A DNA stretch of 48,488 nt from Methylobacterium sp. DB0501. Lineage in GTDB: Bacteria; Pseudomonadota; Alphaproteobacteria; Rhizobiales; Beijerinckiaceae. How positions within the stretch are numbered: the first letter of the stretch is position 1; the number at the start of each line of letters is the position of its first letter. The DNA lies in assembly GCF_011043735.1 (NCBI RefSeq), contig NZ_JAAKGV010000033.1, forward strand, positions 1-48,488, in the 5' to 3' direction. Made by a program: the position numbers and the translations under genes. A model generated the notes under the pieces. It made no database searches and had not been told where the DNA came from. It was given only the letters and a program-made list of their open reading frames with translations. Shown piece by piece: positions 25,128-34,162 of this stretch.

Positions 25128-25388
25128 CCGGCCCGGCCACGGCCCGAGGGGCGCGATTCCACCGGCAAGAGCGGCATCACCCGGCGCCCCGACCCCCGCC
25201 TCTGCCGCGTCGCCGCCCTGTCCGCCCCGAGCGAGTGCCGCCAGCGGTACTTCCGGCGCCACGTCGGCCACCTGCCGACCGTCGGCGGGATGGTGCAGTT
25301 CGACCGCTCCCGAGACAGGGGGCCGGCCGACGAACGCCACCGCGGTGAGGCTGCGGGCGACGATCGACGACGCGGCCGTCCCCGGCGC

Positions 25389-25703
25389 TCAGTCCGCCGC
25401 GGTGAACAGGATCACCTCCGCCCCCTCCCGCGACCGGCCCCGGTGCTCGGCGCCGACCGGCACCACGCAGCACTGGCCGGGGCCGAGATGGAGCGTGTGG
25501 TCGCGGAACTCGACGCTGAAGTCGCCGCTCCACACGATGGCGGTCTCGGTCGTCCGGTCGTGGCTATCCCAGCGGCCCTCACCGCCGCCGGCGACCCGCA
25601 CCAGCCGCACCGCGACCCCGCCGAGCAAGGTCGTGCTCTCGCGCTCGCCCCGCTCGGCCAGGCGGCGGAACCCTTCGGCGAAATCCAGGCCGCCGTGACT
25701 CAT
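25389..25703 (-). CDS. Small cupin-domain protein
   Basis: A 104-aa single cupin barrel: VAVRLVRVAGGGEGRWDSHDRTTETAIVWSG is motif 1 with a His and Glu in the usual metal-ligand region, and HTLHLGPGQCCVVPVGAEHRG is motif 2. The ATG at 25703 has GGGAGGAC upstream. Located 77 bp downstream of the short-chain dehydrogenase on the same strand, so probably co-transcribed. Such small cupins may be mannose-6-phosphate-isomerase-like enzymes or metal-binding proteins; the substrate cannot be told. Confidence 0.8.
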   Translation of the reverse strand: MSHGGLDFAEGFRRLAERGERESTTLLGGVAVRLVRVAGGGEGRWDSHDRTTETAIVWSGDFSVEFRDHTLHLGPGQCCVVPVGAEHRGRSREGAEVILFTAAD

Positions 25704-25780
25704 GCCGTCCTCCCTGAGGTCCGAAAGGCTGCCCGAAGGCCCGCCGGCTGTCGAGCGGGCCGCCGGCGGGCCCTCCCGTC

Positions 25781-26791
25781 TCACCCGCGCCCGCTGCGCC
25801 GCGCCGCCGCGAGCGCCGCGCCGCCGATCAGGCCCGCCGCCGCGATCATCCCGATATGCAGCCACATCGGATCGGCGGCGACGACGCTGCTCTTGGCCCG
25901 CGCGTCGAACCGGCCGTGGGCGCCGTGGTCGCGCTTGGCGTCGACCGGGTCGAACAGGTTGTCGGGTCGTCCCGTCCGTGCGGCCTGCGACGTCATCTCG
26001 CCCCGGTAGCCGTGGCGGGCGAGGTAGTGGTCGGTGAGGGCGGGTGCCGCCTGCGCGCCGAGGATCGCCAGCCAGGACGGCGTGCCGATCCAGAGTTCCC
26101 GCGGCGCGTCGTGAGCGGCGCGGACGATCTCCTCGGCGATCGCCTCGGGCTGGAAGATCGGCGGCACCGGTTCGAGGCGGCGCGGCAGGCGCGAGCGGGC
26201 CCAGTCGAATTGCGGCGTGTTCACCGCCGGCAGCTGCACCATGGTGAGGCGGACGTGGCTGCGGTGGTGCAGCAACTCGGTGCGCAGGCTGTCGACGAAG
26301 CCGCGGACCGCCGCCTTGGCGGCGCAATAGGCCGATTGCAGCGGAATCGACCGGTAGGCGAGCGCCGAGCCGACATGCACGATGGTGCCGCGATCGGAGG
26401 CCTTCATATGCCGCAGGGCCGCGAGGGTGCCGTGGACCTGGCCGAGATAGGTCACGTCGGTGACGCGCTGGAATTCCTCCGCGGTCATCTGCTCGACCTC
26501 GGCATAGACCGTCACCATCGCGTTGTTGATCCAGACGTCGATGCCGCCGAACTCCTCGACGAAGGCCTCCGCCGCCCGGTCGACCGCCTTCGCGTCGGCG
26601 ACGTCGGCGCGGTAGCCGAGCGCCCGTCCGCCGACCGCCTGGACCTCCTCGACCGCCGCGGCGATCCCCGCCCGGCCCCGCGCCACGATGCCGACGTTCC
26701 AGCCCCGGCGCCCGAAGGCCACCGCGACCGCGCGCCCGACCCCGGCGCTCCCGCCGGTCACCACCACGGTGGGGCGCGAATTCCCGCTCAT
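25781..26791 (-). CDS. Short-chain dehydrogenase/reductase with C-terminal membrane anchor
   Basis: A 336-aa SDR. Cofactor motif TGGSAGVGRA (12-21), the DVWINNA strand (NNA, about 85-91), catalytic Ser in HVGSALAYRS and the YCAAK Tyr-Lys pair (about 154-158). The extra C-terminal 90 residues end in a hydrophobic helix (about 312-330, WLHIGMIAAAGLIGGAALAA) followed by Arg residues, suggesting anchoring to the inner membrane. First of two genes with the cupin. Substrate unknown. Confidence 0.87.
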   Translation of the reverse strand: MSGNSRPTVVVTGGSAGVGRAVAVAFGRRGWNVGIVARGRAGIAAAVEEVQAVGGRALGYRADVADAKAVDRAAEAFVEEFGGIDVWINNAMVTVYAEVEQMTAEEFQRVTDVTYLGQVHGTLAALRHMKASDRGTIVHVGSALAYRSIPLQSAYCAAKAAVRGFVDSLRTELLHHRSHVRLTMVQLPAVNTPQFDWARSRLPRRLEPVPPIFQPEAIAEEIVRAAHDAPRELWIGTPSWLAILGAQAAPALTDHYLARHGYRGEMTSQAARTGRPDNLFDPVDAKRDHGAHGRFDARAKSSVVAADPMWLHIGMIAAAGLIGGAALAAARRSGRG

Positions 26792-26885
26792 GCGACTGCT
26801 CCCGATGACATTGCGTCAGCCCCGACAACGCGCCCGGGGCGCTTCGGGTGCAGGGCCTCGCGGAGACGGGCGATGCCGGCACCGT

Positions 26886-26929
26886 GGGGCAAGAGATCGG
26901 GGGCAAGAGATCGGGGGGCAAGGCATCGA
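26886..26929. repeat. Short tandem repeat, about 15 bp x 3
   Basis: GGGGCAAGAGATCG is repeated twice and followed by a third degenerate copy (GGGGCAAGGCATCGAG). It sits in the 268-bp region between two divergent oxidoreductase genes. Confidence 0.6.
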
Positions 26930-27059
26930 GGAGCGGCCCGACCGCTCCGGCGGGGCGGCGCGCCCGAAAATCCGCGCTCCCGCCTCGAATCCCCCCGTTC
27001 CCGTTCTACCTCCGTCTCCGCATCCGTCGCCCGCCGCGGCGACCGGTCAGGAGGAGTGG

Positions 27060-28073
27060 ATGAAGGCCTTCGTCGTCCGACAGCCCGGCGGCCTCGACCG
27101 TCTGGAGATCGCCGAGCGGCCCGATCCCGGGCAGCCCGGCCCCGGCGAGATCCGGGTCGCGATCCACGCGACCTCGCTCAACTTCCACGATCTCCTGGTG
27201 GCGAGCGGGCGCTCACCCGCCGCCGACGGCCGGATCCTGATGTCGGACGGGGCCGGACTCGTCGAGGCCACGGGCGAGGGCGTCACCGATTTCGCGCCGG
27301 GCGATGCGGTCGTTTCCTGCTTCTTCCCGCACTGGGCGGACGGGCTGCCGCAGAGCCCGGTCGGCAATTTCGCCCAGGTACCCGGCGACGGGGTCGACGG
27401 CTTCGCCCTCACCCACGCGGTACGGCCGGCGGGCGCCTTCACCCGCGCGCCGCGGGGCTGGAGCCATGCGGAGGCCGCCACCATCACCACGGCCGGCCTC
27501 ACGGCGTGGCGGGCCCTCGTCGGCGACGGCGGGCTCAAGGCCGGCGACATCGTGCTGGTGCTCGGCACCGGCGGCGTCTCGATCGCGGCGTTGCAGATCG
27601 CCAAGGCGATGGGCGCGGCGGTGATCGTCACCTCCTCGTCCGACGCCAAGCTTGAGCGGGCGCGGACCCTGGGCGCCGACCACACCCTCAACTACCGCAC
27701 CCACCCCGACTGGGGCCGGCAGGTGCGCGACTGGACCGGCGGGCGCGGCGTCGACCACGTGGTGGAGGTCGGCGGGCCCGGAAGCCTGGCGCAGTCGATC
27801 GAGGCGGTCCGGGTCGGCGGCCACATCGCGCTGATCGGCGTGCTCACCGGCCGGGGCGGCGAGGTGCCGACCTCGGCGCTGATGGCCAAGCAGGCCCGGC
27901 TCCAGGGCCTGATCGTCGGCAGCCGGCGCCAGCAGCAGGATTACGTCGCGGCCCTCGACCGCACCGGGATCCGTCCGGTGATCGACCGCACCGATGCGTT
28001 CGAGCAGCTGCCCGAGACGTTTCGCCATCAGGAGAGCGGGAGCCATTTCGGCAAGCTCTGCGTCGCCTGGTAA
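27060..28073 (+). CDS. Medium-chain NAD(P)-dependent dehydrogenase/quinone oxidoreductase
   Basis: A 337-aa MDR-superfamily enzyme. The GroES-like half (1-125) contains VAIHATSLNFHDLLVASG and the GDAVVSCFFPHW segment. The Rossmann half has VLVLGTGGVSIAALQIAKAMGA (about 160-181). The usual catalytic-zinc ligands (Cys and a GHE His-Glu) are missing, so it is more like quinone oxidoreductase or enoyl reductase members of the family than a zinc alcohol dehydrogenase. AGGAGG lies 6 nt before the ATG. It is followed 99 bp later by a ferredoxin reductase-like gene. Confidence 0.85.
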   Translation: MKAFVVRQPGGLDRLEIAERPDPGQPGPGEIRVAIHATSLNFHDLLVASGRSPAADGRILMSDGAGLVEATGEGVTDFAPGDAVVSCFFPHWADGLPQSPVGNFAQVPGDGVDGFALTHAVRPAGAFTRAPRGWSHAEAATITTAGLTAWRALVGDGGLKAGDIVLVLGTGGVSIAALQIAKAMGAAVIVTSSSDAKLERARTLGADHTLNYRTHPDWGRQVRDWTGGRGVDHVVEVGGPGSLAQSIEAVRVGGHIALIGVLTGRGGEVPTSALMAKQARLQGLIVGSRRQQQDYVAALDRTGIRPVIDRTDAFEQLPETFRHQESGSHFGKLCVAW

Positions 28074-28172
28074 TTCCGGCATGATGATCCCGCGCCGCGG
28101 CACGAGGCTCGTCCGGCTCGCCCGCGCGGCTTTAGCTCGACGCCGTCGCGGCTTCCGGGGTATGTCGATCCG

Positions 28173-29393
28173 ATGAACGGAATCGTGGTGGTCGGCACCG
28201 GCCAGGCCGGCTTTCAACTCGGCGCCTCCCTGCGGGAGAACGGCTATGCCGGGCCGGTCACCCTCGTCGGCGACGAGGCCGGCCTGCCCTACGGCCGGCC
28301 GCCGCTGTCGAAGGCCTACATGCTGGCCAAGACCGACGCGGCGGGCCTCCGCCTACGGCCGGACGCCTTCTTCGCCGAGCATCGGCTGACCCTGCGCGCG
28401 GGGGAGCGGGCAGTTGCGATCGACCGGGCGGAGCGCCGGCTCCACCTCGCCTCCGGGGAGGCGCTCGCCTTCGATCACCTCGTCCTGGCGACGGGATCGC
28501 GCAACCGGCCGCTGCCGGTGCCCGGCGCCGATCTCCCGGGCGTCCACCAGCTGCGGACGCTCATCGACGCCGACGCCCTGAAGGCGGCGCTCGCCGAGGC
28601 TACGTCGGTTGCGGTGGTCGGGGCCGGCTTCATCGGGCTCGAATTCGCGGCGGTCTGCGCCCAGAAGGGTGTTTCCGTCACGGTGATCGAGGGGCTGGAG
28701 CGCCCCCTCGCCCGGTCGGTCTCGGCCGGCATGGCGGCCCTGATCGAAGCCTCCCACCGCGCAGCCGGCGTCGCATTCCTGTTCGGGAGCGCGGTCGCGC
28801 GGATCGCCGGGCCCGACCGCGCCCGGGCGGTCGTCCTCTCCGACGGGTGCGAGGTCGCGGCCGACCTCGTGCTCGTCGGCATCGGCGTGGTGCCGAACGC
28901 CGATCTGGCGGCCTCGGCGGGTCTGCGGGTCGAGAACGGAATCGCCGTCGACGCGATGCTGGCCACCGAGGATCCGGCGATCTCGGCCATCGGCGACGGT
29001 GCCAGCTTCCCCTCGCCCCACGCGGAGGGCGCGCGGGTGCGCATCGAATCGGTGCAGAACGCCGTCGACGGCGCCCGCTGCGTCGCCGCCCGCCTGACCG
29101 GCCGGCCCGCCGCCTTCACGGCGGTGCCGTGGTTCTGGAGCGACCAGGGCCCGCTCAAGCTCCAGATCGCCGGCCTGTGCCAGCCGCACGATCTCGCGGT
29201 GCGCCGGGGCGATCCCGAGCGGGGGGGCGTCTCGGTGTTCTGCTACCGGGGCGGGCGCCTCGTCGGCGTCGAATCGCTCAACCGCCCGGCCGACCACATG
29301 ATCGCCCGCCGCCTGCTCCAGGCCGGCCGGAGCCCGACCCCCGATCAGGCGGCCGATCCCGGCTTCGACCTCAAGGCCCTCGCGCTCGGCTGA
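28173..29393 (+). CDS. Ferredoxin reductase-type FAD-dependent oxidoreductase
   Basis: A 406-aa NAD(P)H-dependent reductase of the rubredoxin/ferredoxin/putidaredoxin reductase type, which passes electrons to a small redox partner for a P450 or dioxygenase. FAD motif GTGQAG (8-13), LPYGRPPLSKAYM (38-50), ATGSRNRPL, NAD motif VVGAGFIGLEFAA (148-160), AIGDGASF (about 272) and the reductase C-terminal domain (VPWFWSDQGPLKLQIAG). No ferredoxin or oxygenase gene is adjacent. Complete length. Confidence 0.9.
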   Translation: MNGIVVVGTGQAGFQLGASLRENGYAGPVTLVGDEAGLPYGRPPLSKAYMLAKTDAAGLRLRPDAFFAEHRLTLRAGERAVAIDRAERRLHLASGEALAFDHLVLATGSRNRPLPVPGADLPGVHQLRTLIDADALKAALAEATSVAVVGAGFIGLEFAAVCAQKGVSVTVIEGLERPLARSVSAGMAALIEASHRAAGVAFLFGSAVARIAGPDRARAVVLSDGCEVAADLVLVGIGVVPNADLAASAGLRVENGIAVDAMLATEDPAISAIGDGASFPSPHAEGARVRIESVQNAVDGARCVAARLTGRPAAFTAVPWFWSDQGPLKLQIAGLCQPHDLAVRRGDPERGGVSVFCYRGGRLVGVESLNRPADHMIARRLLQAGRSPTPDQAADPGFDLKALALG

Positions 29394-29437
29394 ACGCCCA
29401 TGCTACGCCGCGTGCCATCTCACCGGAGGTGTGCCCG

Positions 29438-29827
29438 ATGTCGTCCGCTCCAGCCGTCGGTATCCAGGCCAGGGGGCCCGGAGGCACGCTCGAAGGCACT
29501 TGGCAGCCGGCGGCGCCCGGCGCGCCGGTCGTCCTGATCGTCCGGGGTCCCGGCCTGGACCCTGTCGAAGGCGGCGGCGTACGATTGAACGCGTCGCGGC
29601 GTCCGGAGCGACCAGGGCCCGTTCGAGGTCGTACCCGCTTCGAACACGAACCGGGTTCGCCCGCAGCGAAACAGCAGCGGCGCGGCTCTCGCGCTCGTAG
29701 CGCGCACCGATCGCGGTCGTCTGCGACGTCGAGTGCCACAGGGCGCCGCCGGCAAGGAGGCAGAGGAGACCGTCTGCGAGAGGCGGCGGCAGCCCCGCGC
29801 CCGCTCAGCGATCGTTCTCGGTGGTGA
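29438..29827 (+). pseudogene. Remnant of an alpha/beta hydrolase N-terminus
   Basis: An ATG with a good site (GGAGGTG, 7 nt upstream) opens a 129-codon frame. Its first 45 residues (GPGGTLEGTWQPA, PVVLIVRGPG) resemble the start of alpha/beta hydrolases, where a strand leads to PGSGPTDRDG. After about codon 46 (about 29575) the reading frame becomes Arg/Ser-rich without any domain, as expected for out-of-phase or foreign DNA. There is no nucleophile elbow. It is best read as a truncated remnant; the rest of the 410-bp gap holds no other clear gene. Confidence 0.4.
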
Positions 29828-30098
29828 GCTCGCTCGGATGGATGCCCTTGTCGGGCGCATCCTCCGGCCGCAGCCGCGCGTCAGGATAGGCGCCGTCCGT
29901 CAGTTCCACGCCGGCGGCCACGAGAGCGCCGCGGATCGCGGTCCGCTGCTGGGGCGAGGCCGGGTAGCGGCCCGCCTCGAACGCGCGGATGTTCGCCGCG
30001 TCGACGTTGGCGCGCAGGGCCAGCTCGTCCTCGGACCAGCCGAGCAGGTCCCGTGCCCGGCGCAGCTGCGCCGCCGTGATGTCGTCTCCACCGTTCAC
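29805..30098 (-). CDS. XRE-family helix-turn-helix protein
   Basis: A 97-aa protein made mostly of one Cro/C1-type helix-turn-helix (about 7-65): ITAAQLRRARDLLGWSEDELALRANVDAANIRAFEAGRYPAS, then a short acidic tail. The start is probably the GTG at 30098 (VNGGDDITAAQ, with GGGGGA upstream); the frame is open to 30191 but the added residues are not domain-like. Single-domain XRE proteins are often regulators of a neighbouring gene or antitoxins. No toxin-like partner is adjacent. Confidence 0.75.
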   Translation of the reverse strand: MNGGDDITAAQLRRARDLLGWSEDELALRANVDAANIRAFEAGRYPASPQQRTAIRGALVAAGVELTDGAYPDARLRPEDAPDKGIHPSELTTENDR

Positions 30099-30354
30099 TG
30101 AGAGCCGTCCCCCGCTGCCTCGTGGATCATCTGCGCCGCACGCGACGCCTTGGCTAACGGCGAGGCCCCGCTTTCGTTGCCACACCGGCAAGCTTTCGCG
30201 AGTCCTGCCACATTACGGCCAAGCTTGCCGCATAAATGCAACAGTCGTCGGCAAGATGCCGAACCGAGGCGGCCGCTCCCGCGGCCAGGGTTGCGGGCGC
30301 GGGACGGCCTCTCTAGGGTCTGCGACCAACACGACAATACGGATGGGGAATGCG

Positions 30355-30843
30355 ATGAAGGCGATGCAGGTTGCGCTGGCCGCCGGTGCCGTCGCGCTGT
30401 TGGCGTCGGCGACGCAGGCTTCGGCGCAGAACATGCTCGGCTACGGCCAGAAGAACCGGGACAAGGCCAACGCGCCGCAATACATCCCGCCGCCCAAGGC
30501 GCAGGAGAAGGTCTTCCCGCTCGATTCGACCTGGACCGCGGTGAGCCTCAACGGCAAGCCGTTCGCCGGCGGCGAGCGGCCGAGCTTCATCATCGACAAG
30601 CAGTACCGCGCCCGCGGCTTCGGCGGCTGCAACACCTTCGCGGCGACCGCCTTCCCGCTCAAGGAGCAGCACCTGGCGGTCGGCCCGCTCGCGCTGACCA
30701 AGCGCAACTGCGACAAGGCGGTCGGCGCCTCGGAGATGCAGTTCCTGACGGCGTTGCGCACCTCGGGCCAGTGGGACCTCGTCGGTTCCCAGCTGGTGAT
30801 CAAGAGCCAGGCCGGCGAGCTGCGCTTCGACCGCGCGCTCTGA
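30355..30843 (+). CDS. Secreted META-domain protein (HslJ-like)
   Basis: A 162-aa secreted protein. Signal peptide residues 1-24 (ASATQASAQ cleavage), then a short linker with QYIPPPKAQ, then a META domain (about 50-162): STWTAVSLNGKPFAGGERPSF, RGFGGCNTFAATAFP, LTKRNCDKAV, MQFLTALRTSGQWDLVGSQL. META proteins include the heat-shock HslJ and are of uncertain function, often envelope-linked. ATG 30355 has GGGGAA 5 nt upstream; a Met four codons earlier is the alternative. Confidence 0.85.
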   Translation: MKAMQVALAAGAVALLASATQASAQNMLGYGQKNRDKANAPQYIPPPKAQEKVFPLDSTWTAVSLNGKPFAGGERPSFIIDKQYRARGFGGCNTFAATAFPLKEQHLAVGPLALTKRNCDKAVGASEMQFLTALRTSGQWDLVGSQLVIKSQAGELRFDRAL

Positions 30844-31043
30844 TTATCCTTTCGCAGCATGTCGGGACGGCCCTGCCTCCGGGCGGGGCCGTTCGCGCAT
30901 GTGCGTGGGGCTCGGAATCGATTTACCGCCGCCGTCCAGTGCTTTAAGGCCCTCTTCGATCCGACGCCGGAGGCTTGGCCGTTTGATGCGGCTCCGGCGT
31001 CCGCGCGGACCAACCAGAACAGCGGATGCGAGGAGGAACCGGG

Positions 31044-32183
31044 ATGCGGGCGATGTCGAGGAGAGTGCTGCTCGCGGCGGCGTTGCTGGGCGGCAGCCTG
31101 GTCGGGGCGCAGGCTCAGGACAAGTCGCCGGTGAAGCTCGGCGCGATCGAGATCCTGACCGGCCCGAACAGCCGCTACGGGATCGCCATCCAGCGCGGCT
31201 TCGACCTCGCGCTCGCCGACATCAACAAGGCCGGCGGCGTGCTCGGCGGCCGGCCGCTGGCCATCGCCTACGAGGATTCGGCCGGGGCCAAGGAGCAGGC
31301 GCTCAACGCCGCCCGCAAGCTGATCGGCCGCGACAAGGTTCCGCTGATCCTCGGCCCCACCCTGTCGAACGAGATGTTCGCGGCCGGCCCGGTCGCCAAC
31401 GAGCGCAAGGTACCGATCGTCGGCACCTCGACGACGGCCAACGGCATCACGGCGATCGGCCCCTACGTCTTCCGCACCTCGCTGCCCGAGGCCGACGTGA
31501 TCCCGGTCACGCTCAAGACCGCGCAGGCGAAGTTCGGCATCAAGCGCGTCGCCGTGATGTACGGCAACGACGACGCCTTCACCAAGTCGGCCTACGACGT
31601 GATGAAGGCCTCGCTCGAGAAGCTCGGCATCGAGACCCTGACCACCGAGACGTTCGGCTCCAAGGATTCCGACTTCTCGGCTCAGCTCACCAAGATCAAG
31701 GCGCTGAACCCCGACGCGATCGTGCTGTCGGCGCTGGTCGAGGCGGCGTCGGGCATCGAACTCCAGGCGCGCCAGCTCGGCATTCCCGAGAAGGTGTTCT
31801 TCATCGGCGGCAACGGCCTGAACTCGCCCAAGCTCGGCGACATCGCCGGCAAGGCGGCGGACGGCACCCTCGTCGGCAGCCCGTGGTTCGTCGGCAAGCC
31901 GGACGCGGCCAACCAGGCCTTCGTCAACGCCTTCAAGGACAAGTACGGCGGCGATCTGCCCGACCAGTTCGCGGCCCAGGCCTACGACACCCTGTTCATC
32001 GTCGCCAAGGCGATCGACGCGGCCGGCGCGCCCGACTCCGAGAAGATCAAGGATGCGCTGATCAAGGTGAAGTACACCGGCGTCATGGGCCCGTTCTCCT
32101 TCTCGGAGACTCGCGACCCGGCGGATACCTCCGGCGTGGTGGTGCTGGTGATGAAGGGCGGCAAGTTCCAGCTGCTGCAGTAA
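31044..32183 (+). CDS. Branched-chain amino-acid-type ABC transporter substrate-binding protein
   Basis: A 379-aa periplasmic binding protein (LivK/amide-urea group). Signal peptide residues 1-24 (SLVGAQAQ), then a type I Venus-flytrap: VKLGAIEILTGPNSRYGIAIQRG, DINKAGGVLGGRPL, VPIVGTSTTANGITAIGPYVFRT, VAVMYGNDDAFTKSAYD, and VMKGGKFQLLQ at the end. AGGAGG at 31031-31036 selects the ATG at 31044. First gene of an ABC operon; a 13-bp hairpin in the 247-bp gap before livH may favour higher yield of this subunit. Ligand unknown: branched-chain amino acids, amides or urea are all possible. Confidence 0.92.
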   Translation: MRAMSRRVLLAAALLGGSLVGAQAQDKSPVKLGAIEILTGPNSRYGIAIQRGFDLALADINKAGGVLGGRPLAIAYEDSAGAKEQALNAARKLIGRDKVPLILGPTLSNEMFAAGPVANERKVPIVGTSTTANGITAIGPYVFRTSLPEADVIPVTLKTAQAKFGIKRVAVMYGNDDAFTKSAYDVMKASLEKLGIETLTTETFGSKDSDFSAQLTKIKALNPDAIVLSALVEAASGIELQARQLGIPEKVFFIGGNGLNSPKLGDIAGKAADGTLVGSPWFVGKPDAANQAFVNAFKDKYGGDLPDQFAAQAYDTLFIVAKAIDAAGAPDSEKIKDALIKVKYTGVMGPFSFSETRDPADTSGVVVLVMKGGKFQLLQ

Positions 32184-32216
32184 CGATCCCGATCGTTGCA
32201 AGCCGAGGCGCGGTCC

Positions 32217-32246
32217 TCGCCTTTCCCCGCCCGCGGGGAGAGGCGA
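32217..32246 (+). terminator. Intercistronic hairpin after the binding-protein gene
   Basis: A 13-bp stem, TCGCCTTTCCCCG (32217-32229) with CGGGGAGAGGCGA (32234-32246; one G-T pair), loop CCCG, without a T run. A small AACGATC/GATCGTT hairpin (32182-32197) overlaps the stop. Probably an mRNA-stabilising or attenuating element rather than a full terminator. Confidence 0.5.
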
Positions 32247-32430
32247 TGCGCACGGCTTGAAGCGTGCGACGACACCCCCCGCAACGACACGTGCTTGCGG
32301 TCGGACGCCCTCGCCCCCACCGATTGACCCGCCGCGCGATAGCGGCCACGTCGCACCCTCGTCATCCTGTTCGGCCCGACAGCCGAAAGCCGTGGGCGCC
32401 GGGCGCGCCAATAGATTCCAAGCCCCCACC

Positions 32431-33312
32431 ATGCTTGAGCAGCAGCTCGTCAACGGCGTCGTGCTCGGCGCGACCTACGCCCTCTTCGCCATCGGCTTCA
32501 CGCTGATGTTCGGGGTGATGGGCGTCATCAACCTCACCTACGGGGTCTACTTCGCCCTCGGCGCCTTCGCGGCGCTCTGGAGCACGCAAAGCCTCGGCCT
32601 GCCGATCTGGGCGGCGCTGCCCGTCGGCGCGCTGATCGCCGGGCTGATCGCGGTCGTCCTCGACACGCTGCTCCTCACCCGCCTGCGCAAGGCGAAGGCG
32701 CCGGAACTCGCGTCGCTGATGGTGACGCTCGGCGCCACGCTCTTCCTCTATGCCGGCATGGCGGCGGCCCTCGGCACCGAGATCCGGCGCTTCCCCGCGG
32801 AGGTGTTTTCCGGCGGCGCCTACAGCCTCGGCGACGTGCGGGTCGGCACGACCCAGATCCTGATCCTCGTCGCGGCGATCGTCCTGATGCTGGCCCTGCT
32901 CGCCCTCGTGCGCGGCTCGCGGATCGGGCTTGCCATCCGGGCGGTGGCCGAGAACCCGGACGCCGCCGCCCTGATGGGCATCAACGGCGCCCTGATGCTG
33001 CGGGTGGTGTCGTTCCTGTCCGGCGCCATCGGCGGCGCGGCGGGCGTGCTCGTCGGGCTCAACTTCAACGCCATCCAGCCCTTCATGGGCGAGCACATGA
33101 TGCTGCGCGGCTTCGCGGTCATCATCGTGGGCGGGCTCGGCGACCTGCGCGGCGCCCTTCTCGCCGGCCTGCTCCTCGGCCTCGCCGAGGTGCTCACCGC
33201 CGCCTACCTCTCTTCGACCCTCAAGGACATGATCGCCTTCGCGCTCCTCGTCGCCACCCTGTGGTTCCGTCCGCTCGGCCTGTTCGGCCGCGCCGCCGCC
33301 AAGCGGGCCTGA
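32431..33312 (+). CDS. livH: Branched-chain amino-acid-type ABC permease, LivH family
   Basis: A 293-aa inner-membrane permease with about eight helices. LVNGVVLGATYALFAIGFTLMFG (6-28) and GVINLTYGVYFALGAF are LivH hallmarks. RAVAENPDAAALMGIN (about 170-185) is the EAA-type loop that contacts the ATPase, and VIIVGGLGDLRGALLAGLLLGLAE closes the protein. It is followed by the LivM-type gene after 5 bp. Confidence 0.93.
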   Translation: MLEQQLVNGVVLGATYALFAIGFTLMFGVMGVINLTYGVYFALGAFAALWSTQSLGLPIWAALPVGALIAGLIAVVLDTLLLTRLRKAKAPELASLMVTLGATLFLYAGMAAALGTEIRRFPAEVFSGGAYSLGDVRVGTTQILILVAAIVLMLALLALVRGSRIGLAIRAVAENPDAAALMGINGALMLRVVSFLSGAIGGAAGVLVGLNFNAIQPFMGEHMMLRGFAVIIVGGLGDLRGALLAGLLLGLAEVLTAAYLSSTLKDMIAFALLVATLWFRPLGLFGRAAAKRA

Positions 33313-33317
33313 CCGTC

Positions 33318-34157
33318 ATGTGGGAAACCCTCGACGATTTCTACTGGACCTACCAGAGCCTGATCCACGCGGTCGGGGTGAACGGCATCCTGGCCCTCTC
33401 GGTCTACGTGGTGCTGGCGGTAGGCCAGCTCTCGCTGGGACAAGCCGCCTTCATGGGCGTCGGCGCCTATACGGGCGCCCTGCTCACGGTAAAGTTCGGC
33501 GTGCCGTTCGGCGTCGCGATGGTCGGCGCCGCCCTGGTGCCGGCCCTGCTGGCGCTGGTCGTCGGCGGGCCGACGCTGCGGCTCACCGGCGTCTATCTCG
33601 CGATCGCGACGATCGGCCTCGGCGAGATCACCCGCATCGTGTTCCTCAACTGGGACTATGCCGGCGGAGCGCTCGGGCTCTCGAGCATCCCGGAGCGCGG
33701 CGGGGTCGCGGCGATCTACGGCACGCTCGCGGTGCTGCTCGTCGGCCTGACGCTGGTGGCCCGCTCCCGCGTCGGCCGCGCCATGGAGGCGATGCGCGAG
33801 GACGAGGCGGCGGCCGGCGTGATGGGGGTGAACCTGCCGCGCTACCGGCTGGTGGCGCTCGTCGTCTCCTCGGCGATGGCCGGGGTGGCGGGGTGCCTCT
33901 CGGCCCACGTCTCCTCATTCATCGGCCCCAACGAGTACGGCTTCGAGGCCGCGGTGACGATCCTGAGCTACGCGCTCCTCGGCGGCATCGGCTCGCCGCT
34001 CGCGCCGGTTCTGGGCTCGACCATCCTGACCCTGCTGCCGGAGGTGCTGCGCCCGCTCGCCGATTTCCGCCTGATGGTGAACGGCCTCATCATCGTGCTC
34101 GCCGTCCTCTTCATGCCGCGGGGCATCCTGCCCTGGCGCATCGCGCGGACGGGCTGA
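33318..34157 (+). CDS. livM: Branched-chain amino-acid-type ABC permease, LivM family
   Basis: A 279-aa permease partner of LivH. AVGQLSLGQAAFMGVGAYTGALL, TLRLTGVYLAIATIGLGEI, GRAMEAMREDEAAAGVMGVN (EAA-type loop) and ALLGGIGSPLAPVLGS are all typical. It is shorter than many LivM proteins (about 310-420 aa) because it lacks the N-terminal extra helices, but the core is complete. 5 bp separate it from livH and from livG. Confidence 0.93.
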   Translation: MWETLDDFYWTYQSLIHAVGVNGILALSVYVVLAVGQLSLGQAAFMGVGAYTGALLTVKFGVPFGVAMVGAALVPALLALVVGGPTLRLTGVYLAIATIGLGEITRIVFLNWDYAGGALGLSSIPERGGVAAIYGTLAVLLVGLTLVARSRVGRAMEAMREDEAAAGVMGVNLPRYRLVALVVSSAMAGVAGCLSAHVSSFIGPNEYGFEAAVTILSYALLGGIGSPLAPVLGSTILTLLPEVLRPLADFRLMVNGLIIVLAVLFMPRGILPWRIARTG

Positions 34158-34162
34158 CGACC

